A model generated the notes under the pieces. The model saw only the letters and a program-made list of their open reading frames with translations. It was not told where the DNA came from and did no database searches. A stretch of 64,000 nucleotides of DNA, taken from positions 1,072,280 to 1,136,279 of the forward strand of contig VYZB01000209.1 of NCBI GenBank assembly GCA_013397455.1, written 5' to 3'. Positions within the stretch are counted from its first letter, which is position 1; every line of letters starts with the position of its first letter. The position numbers and the translations under genes were made by a program. Source of the stretch: Crotophaga sulcirostris. Its lineage: Eukaryota > Chordata > Aves > Cuculiformes > Crotophagidae. This document shows, piece after piece, positions 1 through 13,524 of the stretch.

Positions 1-2134
1 GGCTTTATAGCCCACGAGCTGCCAATCCAAGGCTTTCTGGAGTGAGGCTGTGCTGCACAGTTGCTCTCCACATGTGCCACAGGTTTGGCACGTCTCTGAA
101 GCGTTGGACCCTGCTTGTATGTGCTGCTCCAAATGCACACCCTGCAGACAGCTGGGAAGCCCCCGCCAGCCAGATGGTTGAAAAGCTCCGTGCACCTGAA
201 TCCTTAAAAGCATTTGTTCTCCAAAAAATTGTTTGTTCTCCAAAAAGGGTTTAGCTGAGCCACGGGCACTTCTGGCTCTGGGGGGGGAGGCTGGTGCACG
301 CAACCGTGCTGCATCCCTTTGCCCGTCCACTGTGAACGTTACCGTGTCACCTGCGGTGTGAAGCTGCTGCTTGTGGTGTCTAGACTTGTGATTACTGAAA
401 ATTAATTAAACTGAAGGAAATTAGGCTGGAAGGGGAGTAGGCTCCTGAGAGAGGAAAATGGAAGAGAAAATAGGATACTGGTGTTAACCCTTTCAGCTGC
501 TGAAATATGAAGGGCTTCTAAATGCTTTCAGATCCACTTGAATACATGTAATAATTTGGTGTTATTTTTGGAATTCTGCTTCTTACGCACTCAGACACCA
601 TACAGGCAGTGTCCATAGCCCATGCACCATGAGCACATCAGAAATGGGCAACCCATTCTCTCTCTTCCCCTGTCTTTTAAATAAGTTGCTTTATTGCTAG
701 CCAGACCTGAAATAACTTGCAAATCAGCAGTAGGTTTGAAACTTGCCAGTCTGATTGTGGACAAGGTCAGGTGAGTGGAGATGCTTGGATGTAATCCCAT
801 AATAAATTAGAGCTTTATGGGGACAGAACAGGAGGCTGGATGGGTGGCAAAGGGAGGCAGTTGCTGGTGGACCAATCTCCTCTTATTTTGCATAGTCTCT
901 TACCTGCTTTTCTGTCTCTTAAAGTCTCTCTCATATAGCTTTTCAGCATGGTATCTGAGTGCTTTGTGCTTTCCCTTTGGCATAAAGCCACCGTCTGGCT
1001 AGCGAGCAACTACAAACTGTAACACCTGGGTGTCAGCTATGAACATTAGGGTGTGCTACAATGGACCCATCTGTAGTACTTGGCACATGCCGAAGATTTT
1101 TATATGTGGCTGGCTGAAAAGCAGGATCAGAGAGAGAGGGGAGAGAGAGTAGGGGAAAGGGCTCTGCTGGGTACGTGGAGAACATCATTTTGGCAAAGGT
1201 GCCAGTAGGTTTCCATGGGCTCGTCTGCTTCTTCGCTTACCTCATGCATTCAATAAAAATATCCAGGTTGTTTCTAAGAAAAGCAGGAGTAAATTTCCCC
1301 AAAGAGCAAGTTTAGAAGCCTCGTTCTTTGTCTCTGGAGAACCAATCTAATGCTATAAGTAGATTTAGTAAGAATACATTTAATAGTAATAGAAATAATA
1401 AAAATCTGATTTAATAACAACTAGTTTTGTTGTTCTTCCACATGAACCAGGTCCTGTTGATTGACCCCCTGAGCACCGCAGGATTTCTAGATGGATTTGC
1501 ACGGAGGGGGTGCGCTGGTTTTCTGGCTGTGGCAGCTTTGACAGCACTGTGTTCTAGAATAAATTTCAGACAGGGGCTGCCTTTGGTATTTCCACACCAG
1601 TCACGGTGGTTTCCAGTTCTACTCAATGGATGGAATAATGTGCCCATGTCTGAAAATGTCTGTATATCTGTGAGAAATCAGAAATCCCAGCAAAGGCAGG
1701 GAATAATCTTACAGCAGTAAAAGGAACCTTAGCTTATTGCATCAGGTTCACCTAAGTGAAAACTGCGGTGCACTGAAAGGAGAGGAAACATGTGGCACTG
1801 ATGTGTTTTAAAATGCATGGGCAAAGTTTATTTCCTCCAAAGGGGCCAAGTCCTCCTGGCATTCTTATGAACAAGCTCATTAGAATAAAATCCATTATGC
1901 GCATAACTAATGACACAAATTTACAAATCTGTTGACAATTATGACCACATCCCTCATTGCACTTGCTTGTAGCTCACTGAAGTGACCAGGCAAAGGAGTT
2001 CAATCCAGAAGTTTTACAGCTCACGAGCTCCGAGTGCAGCCATGTGAGATTATTTCCCAACTGGATTACAAAGCTGTCATTAGGCAGGGCAACTCGGGAG
2101 GAGCAGGGCATGAGAGCGTAAACTGTCCTCAGGA

Positions 2135-2211
2135 TTTTTTTTTTTTTTTTTTTTTTTTGGTGAGATAGTCCTGGCTGCAGAGAACAATTTTTTTTTTTTT
2201 TTTTTTTTTTT
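2135..2211. repeat. Paired T24 tracts
   Basis: Two poly-T runs, each 24 long (2135-2158 and 2188-2211), are separated by 29 bases of mixed sequence. They are simple low-complexity repeats and could be A tails of two minus-strand retro-insertions. They generate spurious lysine-rich frames on the minus strand. Confidence 0.9.
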
Positions 2212-2651
2212 CAGCTGGGGTGGGGAAACACATGCACATGCACACAAACGAGGGCTGTTCCAAGCAATGCCTGGCGTCCTCTGGAAATGAATAGAAATCA
2301 AATTGAGACACTGGTGTCCTCCGAGTGTTAAATATTTCCAAGTTCTTGCCAGGCGGGTGTAATTTATTGAATGTAGGTTTTGTGAAATAGTGCTCCTGTC
2401 AGGGGGAGATTGGCACCAGAGAAATGAAGGCAGCTAATTCTCAGGGGGTCCTCCCTGGCAAAAACCCTCTATTGAGTCCTCATGCTACTTGTGCTCATAA
2501 CTGCTGAAAAACCAGGAGTGCCATCTGCAAACTGTGATTCATAAACACTCTGTCAGTCTGCCATCTACCCTGACATCATAAAATAACAAGAAGCAGCATT
2601 GTAATAAAGAGAGGAGGTTTGCAGTCGACCAATTAAATGCATCTAATTTAT

Positions 2652-2726
2652 CCCCCCCCCCCCTTTTTTTTTTTTTATTAGTAAACAGCTGCATTTGTTA
2701 CACTCCCCCCCCCCCCTTTTTTTTTT
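2652..2726. repeat. Paired C12-T10/13 tracts
   Basis: C12T13 at 2652-2676 is followed 28 bases later by C12T10 at 2705-2726. Both are pure homopyrimidine blocks with the same internal order. Such tracts can form triplex or i-motif structures and are prone to length change and assembly error. Confidence 0.9.
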
Positions 2727-3167
2727 CTTCTTTACTAAGAGTGTGCCAACTGGCACTTTTGATAATCCAAAAAAACTAAATAATCATCTGGGTACTTCAT
2801 GGTTGGTAGGGAAAAAAATAGCAAAAAAGGTTATTAAAAGTTAAAATGTAACCTTGCAAGGAGGCTGGAGAGCACTTCTCTGCCATGGGTTTGCATGAGT
2901 TATGGTGAGCTTAAGATTGTAGGCCAAGTCCTACGCTCAATTTACACCTGCGAGTAACTGGCATGGCAGCCAGCTGAAAGGGCTATAAATCCTGGAATAG
3001 GATCTGGCCCTGTGGATATTTTTTTTTTTAAGGACAGCCTGTTTGTGCTACAAGAGGAACATTTTGCCTGTTTGGTTTACTTGCCTTCTCCTTTCTCAGC
3101 ACTAACTTGATTCTCAGCAAAGCTAAAAATCTGCTAATTGGTTGTCAAAGTGTAATTAGCTGATATT

Positions 3168-3194
3168 CCCCCCCCCCCCCCCCAAAAAAAAAAA
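3168..3194. repeat. C16-A11 homopolymer junction
   Basis: A run of about 16 C is followed directly by 11 A. It is a low-complexity simple repeat. Confidence 0.9.
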
Positions 3195-6100
3195 GAAGAT
3201 AAATTTGCCTTTTATAATTGGAGCTGAACACCCCCCATCCCCTCCCCTTGAACCCCCTGGTGTGTGTTAATTGAGCTCCAGGACTTTTCAGTATTTTTTT
3301 AATGCTCTCTCCTTTTCAAGGCCCTGGAAAGCTTTGCAGTTAATGAGACAATAATATGTACAATCAAGTAAAAATGTAGTAAAAAATAGGTGAAGCCCTG
3401 TGGAATTGGGATGATGTGAAGATGTGTGAAGGGAGGGAGTGGTTGTCCCTAAAACAGCCTCATATGGTCAATAATGTCCCATAATTTTTAAGTTACCTTC
3501 CTGGGCATTTACTTCCTTTTGCAAGGGGGAATAATTTGTGCTTGAGGATATATTTTACCAGTTAAGTGAAGAAGGCTGTACTTCGTGCAGGAGTCAAATG
3601 AACATGATGGAGAACCTCAAGAGGCCAAACTAGGTGAAACTAGGTCTCCATTATATTTTATTCTCTCTGCATGTGTGTATACAGATATAAATGCAAAATC
3701 TCTGCTGTAGCCAGAATCCAAGCCCACCTTTAGGTCTCTATGGGCTCTCACACCTCCATCCTCTCCTGTACCATCCATCTTGTAGGACCCCAGTACCTGC
3801 CAGGGGTGAGTTAAACACAGTGGAGAACATCTCTCCTGTACTCCTCCTCCCATGGCCACCACTGGGGGAGCAGTGAGTGCCATGATGAGCCTTGAAATCC
3901 TGTCTCCTGTAACATATTTAAAAAAAACATTAAAAAGAAGTGAATGCAGGTGGGTGCTCTATATATGGGTGCTCTTTTTCAATATGTATAATAACATTGA
4001 GTTTACTTAGTCATGTTTTTCTCTTTCTTCTCCTCCCATCTTCCTCCTCCACACCTGCTTTCAATCAGTCTCCTTTGCCCCTCCTGTCATCCTATCCTCT
4101 CTGCTGCTTTTACCACAAACCCACTAATGTTATATTTCAAGTCAAACTTTCAAGCCCACAGCATTTAAGCAAGTGAATCGAAAAATCCGAGTGGCTTTGC
4201 CAGCCTCAGCAGGCAGGGAGCCGGCATGGCCCTGAGAAGTGTGTGTAGGATGTTGGTGACCACTGGAGGAGCTGAGATGCAGCTGGTCACAGGGTTTCAC
4301 CCATCCTAGCAGTTGGAGTCTGTTTGTTCCTTTAAAACTGAAAATGTGTCTTTTTCCTAGAACCTAAAAAAAACCCCAAACATATTAAGGTTAAATGTTG
4401 CTGCTAGATGAACAACTGCAGATGTACGTGTTGTCGTACACCACATACGCTTAGTGGTGTGTACCCTTACCATGATGAGTGTCAGGCTGAGAAAAAGAAA
4501 CAAATAGAAAAGTAGTGAATCAGGCTACCTAGAAGACCAGATGGGTGTTCATTTGTTCTTTTGAATATCAGTACAAACCCAAAGAGTTTTTAGGTAGGTT
4601 ATTTTAAATAATACTTGCTTCGTCGTAACCGAACTGTGCTGGTTGATGCCTGACATTCCAGTTCAGCAGTGTACTCAGATCAGTGTGGCTTAAGTATCAG
4701 CCTTAAAGCTTCATCCTTGTGCTTATAATTAGGGACATAAGGAGTCTGATTTCCCCCCAATATTAAGCAATGAAAATGGTTAACCTGCTGCTCAAAGGAG
4801 TAATCAGGAGGGTCATGGGTTTTGGGGTAATCTCCCATCCTTGTATCTCTCTAGAGCAGATCTAATGTGGTTAGAAAAGGTCGAGCCCTGATTCTTGAAA
4901 GGCTTTTGCTGTTTTTAACTTTGGCAGACTCCTCTTCACGGGTACCATTAATGGGGCAACACAGCAGAGTGACAGATAGTAAAAGAAACCTTTTCTAAAA
5001 GGGACAACCTAGGTGACCATCACTGTCTCCTGCTGAGCATCTGAAAAATGAGAGTATCAAAAGATTTCTAAGCTGCTGTGGGAAACCTGGCCATTTTTTC
5101 CACATGGGCAAAAATGAAATTGGGTTAAATGCACTTGCCTGTTTTGTTATTGCGTCCTTATTTTATCTTATTTGTTTGGATTTCCTGTAAGGAAAATGAG
5201 TTTACATGAGCACTGCATCAGCCTGGGCTTAGCTGAGGGCTTCAGTAACCCGTGAGAAAATGTGCAGCAGGCTGATGTCCTGTGTCCCTGACTGCTTCCT
5301 GCAGTGTTGTCCTATCCCTTTCTAGGTCCTCTCTCCTCTACTCTGCTCCTTGGTCTCAGATCACTTTTGGAAGCAGTTTGAAAAGGAGTCCCAGTTCATT
5401 GCACTGGGAAGGGGCTGGTAATTTTCCTTTTTTTCTCAGCCACAGTTATCATTTTTTGCTATATGAGGGCAAGCTAACTAATTGTATTTATATTTTTGAT
5501 GACTACGATATCCTTTGACTGGTTTCCTCGGATAATAGTCACTTCTTGAATGCATTGGCTCTCATTCACAGTTTTCATTTACCATGCTAACTGCAGTGGA
5601 GAAGTGGTGTTAAAAGGGTTAAGAGCAAAGGTGAGCCATCAAATGGGGTGGAAAGCATGGAAATTGGAGCAGATTTTGTTGTGAAAATAATTTTTTAAAA
5701 AAACCTCAAACCCTGACAACCACTATTCTCAGATGTTGCTGGCAGCCTTCTCCATTTAACAGGAACCTGTTGTTTCTGAAAGTCAATTGGCAACATAATA
5801 AGAAGGCAAGAAACAGAAAAAAAGCTCCTGCTGAATCGAGGCTAGATATGCCATGATTGTATATTGTCATCAGCAGGCTGACTGACAGCAGTGGAAGGTG
5901 ATTGACGTTACTCTCTTGCCTTTGCAACATCCTTAGATAAAAATGTGTCTGTGCTTCTGCCTTTGGCAGGTCAGCCATTGTGCTGCCACCCTGATTCAGA
6001 TGTTTTTAAAAAATCAAGGAGGTTTATGGTAGAGAAGGATGAAGTGGTTTTGATTGAATAAATCATTGCTACACCTCTTCTGAGATGTCCGGTTGTTCAG

Positions 6101-6762
6101 TTTTCCAGCAGCCTTAGTGTTCTAGGGCTACTCCTTTGTAAATGTGAAAATTGCCCTGGCTCCTGGGTGATACAGTGGACCTCTTCATAAATAAATCTAA
6201 TAGAGCCAAAACCTCTGTTGCTGCGGTTACACCATCACTATTGGTTTAAAACACAGCGTTTGTGCTTCGTGCTTAGTTCATTAACGCGTTCTGTCCATTG
6301 ACTCATTTGGATCTATTAACATAATTGTTCTTTCTAAACAAGTGGGTCATTCTCCCTCCCGGAACGGAAATTCAAAGCTGGCTTCAATATTTTGGACAAA
6401 TCACAGAGCCAGATAAATACAAGTGCTCCTCTATAAACTCACTCAGGCTGAGATTAGATGAAAATGTTGTGATTTCACTTAGCATCGGCCTTGAAGTGAA
6501 ACTCACCGAGGGGTGTATTTGAAAACAAATGAGATGATAGCGCTGCAGCTTTTTCTGTTGTAAATGTCCTGTCTGTCTCTAAAACCTAAAGCAAAAATAT
6601 TTTCCCCAGCTATTTTGATAGAATTCTTCTCCTTCTTCTGAACCGAAGGGCTGACTTTTATCCTATTCGCTCCTTCTAGTCTGGGATGTAATAAGGAATA
6701 TTCCCCTTTTTAATTTCTCTCCTGTTGGTTTCCCCTTTTACTAATTTTTTTTTTTTTTTTAG

Positions 6763-7028
6763 GTGACATTGTTCTACTCGCCAAACCTGTAACTTTAACA
6801 GAGGGTGACAGGGTGACCTTGACGACAGATGTTCCTGTGGCAACAGATGGCACTAGCAAACCCGAGAAGCTGCTGTATGCCGTCTCCCTGCCACCTGTGC
6901 ATGGTCAGATTGAGTACATCAATTATCCCAGCGTGCCCATTTCCAGTTACAGCCAGTTGGATGTGGTGGCCCAGAAGGTCTCCGACGTCCATGACAATAG
7001 CCATGGGGGCCGGTAAAGAGTCACTCAG
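6763..7028 (+). pseudogene. FREM1: FREM1 exon: N-terminal part of a CSPG repeat, frameshifted near its 3' end
   Basis: The acceptor is a long T tract ending in AG at 6761-6762, and the donor is gtgag at 7029. After two bases of a split codon the frame reads through DIVLLAKPVTLTEGDRV, LLYAVSLPPVHGQIEYI and the PISSYSQLDVV motif to VHDNSHG. This is the typical start of a CSPG (NG2) repeat in FRAS1/FREM proteins. The family usually has a Cys-Tyr pair just before VHD, but here the residues are Ser-Asp. At the G5 run 7005-7009 the frame breaks and reaches TAA at 7014-7016. Shifting by one base there gives a GKESLR ending that runs to the donor, as the family predicts. The exon homology is strong. 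The break could be decay or a homopolymer assembly error. Confidence 0.85.
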
Positions 7029-10000
7029 GTGAGAAGACCTCTCCTTTGTACATCAACATGCTGAAAAGCCCTCAGTCACTGAAGGGTTAAGCTTGCCTTG
7101 CTTTCTCCCTGTACCAGTTGGTGCAATATTTAATGACCAATATGGTTGTGGGAAAGAGACTGCTGCAAACAGTAGCACTATGTAATTTTATCATTACAGC
7201 AGTTAAATACTTGATTAACTGTAACAGTGAAGTTGTACAGCTAAAGGCAATTGGAGTCTCATAGGCTTAATATTGGGGTGTACCCAGGTAGGCTTTCATG
7301 ATCAGTTAGCAAGTGAAATCAAATTATTTAGCTGCATAAAAAGCATTTGCCGTGTTTCTCAAGGTTGCCAGTGGTGGAAAAGGAAAAGCAAAAATTCCCC
7401 ATCTGCGACTGTTGTTGCTTTCTGGGCAGCTCGCTCTCCTGAAGGGTTGAAAAAAAATAATAATCGTAACATTGTCTGAAATGATCAGGAGAACTTAATC
7501 CAGATGGTGGTGTCATTTCTAAGAAAAAGCATATGTTGGCCATTATGATACTTAAATATAATGGTTTTACATTCCTCTAGTGGGCACAAAAGGCACACAA
7601 CAGAGTTGGCGGGGTTTTTTAATCTTCTGAATGGTGGCAGTGGTGGTAGAGTGGTGGGAGATTTTATCTTCCAAATGGTGCGTTTCCCAGAAGATATGGC
7701 AAATGCAATTGAGGCGAGCCTGCTATAAAAGCCGTGCTCGTGTGGAATGTAAATTTCTGCCTTCCTCTAACCAGTAACAGTGGAGAGGCTTAATTTACTG
7801 CCCTCTTTGTATTATCTTAATTTTATATATATTCTTCCAGCTTTTGCATTTTTCATTTTTGTATTCTTTTTTATTTTTGCTTTACCATGTTTTTCTTTCT
7901 AGTTTAGTTTAAAAGTTATTTACGCTCCGTTTGCAGCAAAGTGGGCACTATAACTAATTTTATTCTTACCATGATTAACTATGAATAATGTCCTAAGAAA
8001 TGAGTCAAATTAACAAGGGGAAGAAGGAATCAATAAATCATGAAAGCAGTCTATTTCTAAGTGGGGTTAAAACCACCATTAAATAAATCACAGACTCTAA
8101 ATGATGACCCACTTGGATATGGATTAGGAGGGGGAAATGTCCCTTTAAATTGTGGTAAAACAAAAAAGTGTGGGCCAGCATCTGTGGCTCCCACACACTG
8201 TGGATGAGGGGTGCACGGGAGAGGAAAGGAGCTTCAGGGAAGGACCCTGGGACAAGGCAGAGAGGAGAGACATGGTTTCCCTCTGTTGGTTGCTACAGCC
8301 CAGCTGCAGGGATACAGCCAAGCAGGCATCAGAAAAGCTCTGGGTTTTGGATGTGGAGGCATAAAAGTTGTTTAATAGCACCTTCTGCCTCCATCCCTGC
8401 TCTGCACAGGAGTTTAGGAATGCAGGGGCTGACGCAGCCTCGCTTGAAATACCTGAAATGTTTTCACTCTGCTTTGATTTTTATGTTTTTGTTCCCATTA
8501 CCTTTCATAGGGTTAGTCACAATTTAAACTACTTAAAGACAATTTCAGAATCAGGCCCACCATGGTTATTAGCTGGTTGATGCTACATCCTTTTAATCTT
8601 GCATTGAGGATCAGACTTTACCTGATGTCATACTGAGTGCAGTTAATGTTACCTAGGACTAGATTTTAATCTTTCTTGCTCATTGAGACTTATAAATCTA
8701 GATTTTACACCAGGAATGCCATCACTTTTACAGGAGAGTGGCTCATCCATCTTTACACCAGTATGTAAAGACATCTTTAAACTATAGAAAATAGGCAGAC
8801 TTTCCTCAAGTTTTCTGTGTGAAAGAAGGGGTCAAAATGCTTCTTCTTTAGTAAAAACGGGGAAAAAAGGAAAGGAGAAACAATTCTTCTTGTAACCTCC
8901 CATTTTCAATTCTTTTTATGATCTTTTCTCCTCCCTGAACACATTTATGAAATGGCACCAGCTCCCTGCTTGCTGGCGAGGGGTACCTATTACCTTCTGT
9001 TATGGGTAAAAGATTGTCAGCTGCTTTAAATCAGTATATCTCCATTTGCTGAAATGATGCCATTTAAAATGTGGCTTATAAAGTTAGTTCATAAAGTTGC
9101 TGAGAGGATCCTTTTCCTAATGGACTTGGTGGTTGTGGGACCTCATCTCTTTTTTGTGGGGCTGAGGAGCATCCCGTTGGCTTAAGGCGATGTGGTGTCT
9201 CAGGACCTGTTTGTTGTCCCTGTCTTTTGCCCACCTGGTGCAGGTGCAGGTCTTTTGGCAAAGCTTTGCATGACATCAGAGGGCCACAAGTCACAGCAGT
9301 TGCTCCCTGCACACAACACCCCCAAACACTGGCAAGAGCAGGCACTTCAGGGCTTCTTCCAAGGATGAACGTGAACTGGCGAAGCCTCGTGCCTTCTCCC
9401 CTGCTTCCAAGCTGGCACTCAACCAGGGGAAGCACACAAACATCTTCACTCTGATGCCTTCCATGGTGGCCTCAGTGAGTGATTCATGCTTATCTAGTGC
9501 TTCTGCAGTGTTTTTTAATCTTGGTCTTGGTCTTTAATAATAAATGCTGCTGAATAGAGTAATGCTTATGGAGCGACCGAGAATGAAGCCTTTTTTCCTA
9601 AACACTGTATAAACAGAGCCAAGTCTGTCTCCCTGGGGCAGATGGATGTGTGTGGGGAGGACTGGACCCGTGTGATGGCTGCAGAGCTCGTCTCTGTTTC
9701 CTGCTGCCTGTGGGGGACAGAGATGGGGGACATGGAGGACTGACAGGGCAGAAGCAGTGGGAGTGAGGTAGAGGTATAAGAAAGGGATTGGAAAGGGCAG
9801 AATTGGAGCGGATGAGCCAGTTTTCCCCACAGGGTGCTGACTCTACCCCCATACTCTTCTCATTTCCCTCCAAAAAAGGGATGTATGGGCAGGTATGGGA
9901 CTGCCTAGCCCAAGGACGTCAGTGGGCAAGTTGTCTCAGGGGAACCTACAACCTTGGCCTCTCCGAATATGAGGAAGATGCCTGTGAAAGGGAGGTTGTA

Positions 10001-10174
10001 GAAGGAAGCCGAAGGAGATGGCAGCCGCTCCCTGTGTCTGCCACAGGGATGTAAACCGGGTCCAGCAGCTCTGAGGGGAAGGGGTTGAGGGAAAAAAAAA
10101 GGGGACAAAAAAATCAGACATGAAAGAGTTAAACCACAGGAATGAAAAAAAAATTCCTTAAAAAAACCCACACT

Positions 10175-10197
10175 CACACACACACACACACACACAC
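10175..10197. repeat. (CA)n microsatellite
   Basis: An uninterrupted CA dinucleotide run lies within a longer A/C-rich stretch. Confidence 0.92.
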
Positions 10198-10469
10198 TCT
10201 CACAAAACCCTGCACCCTAAATTAATTTCTGCTGGTAATCTATATCGGGTTAAATAACGCCTCATTATTCTGCAACACAGCTGAGGCTTCTCAAAATGTT
10301 TATCTTGTTTTGTAACTGGTACCTTCTGGCATATTCCAGTGCCAACTCTCCTAGCTCTTGCTATATTTCATTCTCACTATTTTTGGAATGGAGCTGCTGG
10401 TTCCAGGTGATTTAATAAATTGCTTTTTTTTGTGTTCCTTTTAACTTACCCATCTGCTCAACACATGCG

Positions 10470-10720
10470 TAACTTGCAATCTGTCGGCAGTTTGCAGAAA
10501 GACAAACTGTCAGAGCTGCATGCATTTGACAACTTTGTTCCCAATTAGATTAGTGGTAATTTTAACAGATTTCAGGGCAATCGAAAAAAGGGATGACATG
10601 TTATTAAAGCATCAATTTTGACAGACCCAAGCACATACAATTTCTGTGTAAATTATTTTAAATGCTTTAATTAAAGCTATGAAAGATTTACCCTTTTAAG
10701 CGGTAAGTGATTGCAAGACA
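10470..10720. promoter_or_regulatory. AT-rich stretch resembling a conserved non-coding element
   Basis: High-complexity AT-rich sequence contains several homeodomain-like cores, such as ccaattagattagtggtaat and ctttaattaaagc (a palindrome). It has no repeats and no coding character, and lies in the presumed FREM1 intron. It is a candidate enhancer on composition only. Confidence 0.22.
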
Positions 10721-13486
10721 AATATAAAGAGAAAGTGGATAACAGAGTTTCCTAAATGGTTTATGCTGCGCATGGCAGTCCACAAGTCACCACCACCATA
10801 ATCTATGACTGTAATGTTGGAGGCATAGTTAATTATTCATAGCCTCATCTCTGGAGCAGACGTGATTAAGAACATGAGGAGCATTCAGAGATCTAAGCAG
10901 TACCTATGAAAATCGGAGTTCAAACCCCTCTTAGATCAGATGCTGTTAGGAAACGGTTGAGGTGTATATGGTGGATATTTTTATAAATACATTTTCATTT
11001 TTGCCCCAGTTCTGCTCTGGTTTAGGTGAACAAAGCCCAGTGATCAGGGTTATTGTAGATTTAGGACAACTAGGGATTTTCTATACTTGAAGACAATTTA
11101 CAGGCTGTACAAGCCCTGTAAAATAAAAAAAAAAAGAAGAAAAAATACAACATTTATTATTTAAACAGAATACAGCAATCTAAATTTGTCACTCCAGGAG
11201 CGCTATGCCACATGTGTAGTCCATTTAACCATTTAAATGATTTTGCAAATTATGGCCCCCTTCCAGCAACCTTTGTTCAGGCAAGGCTGACCTTGGCTTG
11301 GTGGTGAGAGAGCTGGGCTTGGGCCCTCTTACCCAGCCCTTGGGTCCCAGCTGGAGGACCATCAGCCTCCCTGCAGTCACACCTTCATCATATATTCAAA
11401 TGTTCATCTGAATTTGAGCTGAAACCTTCCAGGGGAATCACTCCAAGGGTTTTGTTTGTTTTCTGAGGGGCTGGGTGTGCGGTGCAGAGCTGTCTCATTT
11501 TCAAGTTGTTAAATGTGAATATTGCGTATTGCTTTGGTGTATAAACTATTGGTCCCACAACGTGCACTTAAAATTTATTTCCTTTTTTCATTCAGGGACT
11601 GTAGGACTTCCTGATGCTATTTAGAGTAAAAAACGACAAGCATGCTGTTCCCATCCTTCCCTGATTCTTAAAACCAAGATTGCATGCATCTGTGTTGGGT
11701 TTTTCTCATTTTCTTTGAGGACAAGTATAACTCGGTAAGACTTTCTGAAAAGCTTAAAAGTTTTTATTTTAGTTTCCTGATCCCAAGCATTTCAGCACCA
11801 AAATGCAATGGAAGTGAGAGAAGCTGGTCCAGCAAGTGCTGTAGGGAGAAACTGCAGGAAGCTGGTCAGAGCCCACAGTCTCCTGCCCTTTCCAGCCATT
11901 TGACTGCTGGAATATACAGTGATTTGTAACTGGCACAAAGAGTCCAGCAAATGAGATGAAGTCCTAATGGAAGTGTCTCACCACCTTTGTGACTCTTTTT
12001 GATCAGTACACACATACTGCCAGTCTGTTCTCTGCTATACCGGTCTGTGAACAAAATTGTAAAGGGTTTTGCAGGTGGGACAGCTCCTAAATCCTTTCAA
12101 GTCCCTTCGTGTAGTGCTCTTCTCAGCTAGTGTGAGGCTCTGTTTAATTCAAGCAACCTATTCAAATGTGCACTTGTTTAAGATCTGCCTTACAGTGTGT
12201 TGGTTCATGAGTGCTGGTCTACTGGGATGTCTGAGTTTGGCATGAAAAATCACCTTCCATCTTAAAAAGCAAAGTGGACAGTGCATTAGAGATCAGAGTA
12301 GAACAAGATTGTCCTGATCAGTCCTCAAATCAGTGATGTTAGAAGGCCAACAAGAGGATGGGGCCAGTGTGATGGGTAACAGGCAAGCAGATAAATATGG
12401 GCAAATGGAGCAGGTTATTTCCGTGCTGATAACAGACCACCCATGCTCACATATATCGAAATGCCTGCATTATGGAGCACAGTATGGGAGTCCTGCCCAG
12501 AGGTCCTTCAGCAGATAGGCCCTGCACAGCCTCTCAAAAAACCTTTTGTGTATATTTTCTCCTCACCCTCATATAGCCATTTGTATGTGAAAGAGACTGT
12601 CGTACATTGGGGCCAATTTAATAGGATGAAAATACTCCACTGGAACAAGGAAGGTGCTGGGAGAATTGGAAACTTTCATTTCATTGGTATGGGGTCAGTC
12701 ATGGTTTTCTTGTCAACAGAAACAGGAGTCGGTAGGACCTGTAATGCACATGAATCATTGTTTACAGTTGTCTTCTGAAGTGCCAGTAAATAGTATTGAA
12801 TGACAAGAATATCACGTAAAGGTTAAGACTTAGCAGGAAGAAGGTCAGAGAGCAGTCTCTTGAATCTTGTGGTCTTCTCCTTGTTCATTAGCACTTCCCC
12901 TTCCAAAGAAGCTCATAATTTTGGTTCAAAACATGATACACTGGAGATACTAGAAGCTCATCTTTATAACAGAACAGAGTTGTGATAGGGGCTCGAAATC
13001 TTGAAGCCTGGAACATCTTCAAATTTTTAGTAAACTTTCTAAGGATTGTGGGCTCAGAACAAATCACTGGTGAAGGTATTCCCTGTAAATTAAGAAAAGA
13101 CCTAAAATTGCTTATTTAATCAAGCCACATACAAAACAGAGCAAAAAACCTCTGCTTGAATACATATTGAGCTTTGCTGCCTAGTCTATTTTATAATGTT
13201 TTGCAATTAGCAGGCCCATGTTCATCAGCTGATAAATAATTAACAGCTGTTGTTGTTTCTAGGGCATGACGTAAAAGGCTTACACAGGACAAAAACTAGC
13301 TTGAGCTGTTTGCCAAAACTTTGACCAAGCACACATTTATAGCTCACAAAACCAAATTTCTTTGAAAAATTGCACTTCATGTTGTATCCAAGAGAATCCT
13401 CTTTCTGAGTCTGTCAGACTTATTAGAAAAAAGTATTCACCTCTTTTTGTCAGCCAGGTACTGGAAATCTAAAATGATATCTTCTC

Positions 13487-13524
13487 TTTTTTACTGGTAT
13501 TATTGTTTTTTTTACTGGTATTAT
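13487..13524. repeat. Tandem duplication of ttttttactggtattat
   Basis: Two near-identical copies are separated by a couple of bases, indicating a recent local duplication. Confidence 0.85.

Larger units (their letters stand above)
1..6762. other. Presumed FREM1 intron or upstream DNA without recognised exons
   Basis: Apart from the homopolymer tracts at 2.1-3.2 kb and a T16 tract that serves as the polypyrimidine tract of the 6763 exon, I see no coding region. All open frames are under 100 codons and lack family motifs. CSPG repeats that precede the 6763 exon in the protein must lie further upstream or have decayed. Confidence 0.6.

Noticed and set aside
2080..2341. Lysine-rich open frames on the - strand
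   Set aside because: They are produced by the T24 tracts and are not genes.
6325..6522. Open frame ending GLEVKLTEGC, reminiscent of a CSPG repeat start
   Set aside because: It lies just before the 6763 exon, which is itself a CSPG start. No room for an intervening repeat and no splice donor, so likely coincidence.
7655..7720. Possible continuation of the CSPG repeat after 7028 (F-x-x-x-NG pattern)
   Set aside because: One short match followed by a stop. No acceptor of quality.
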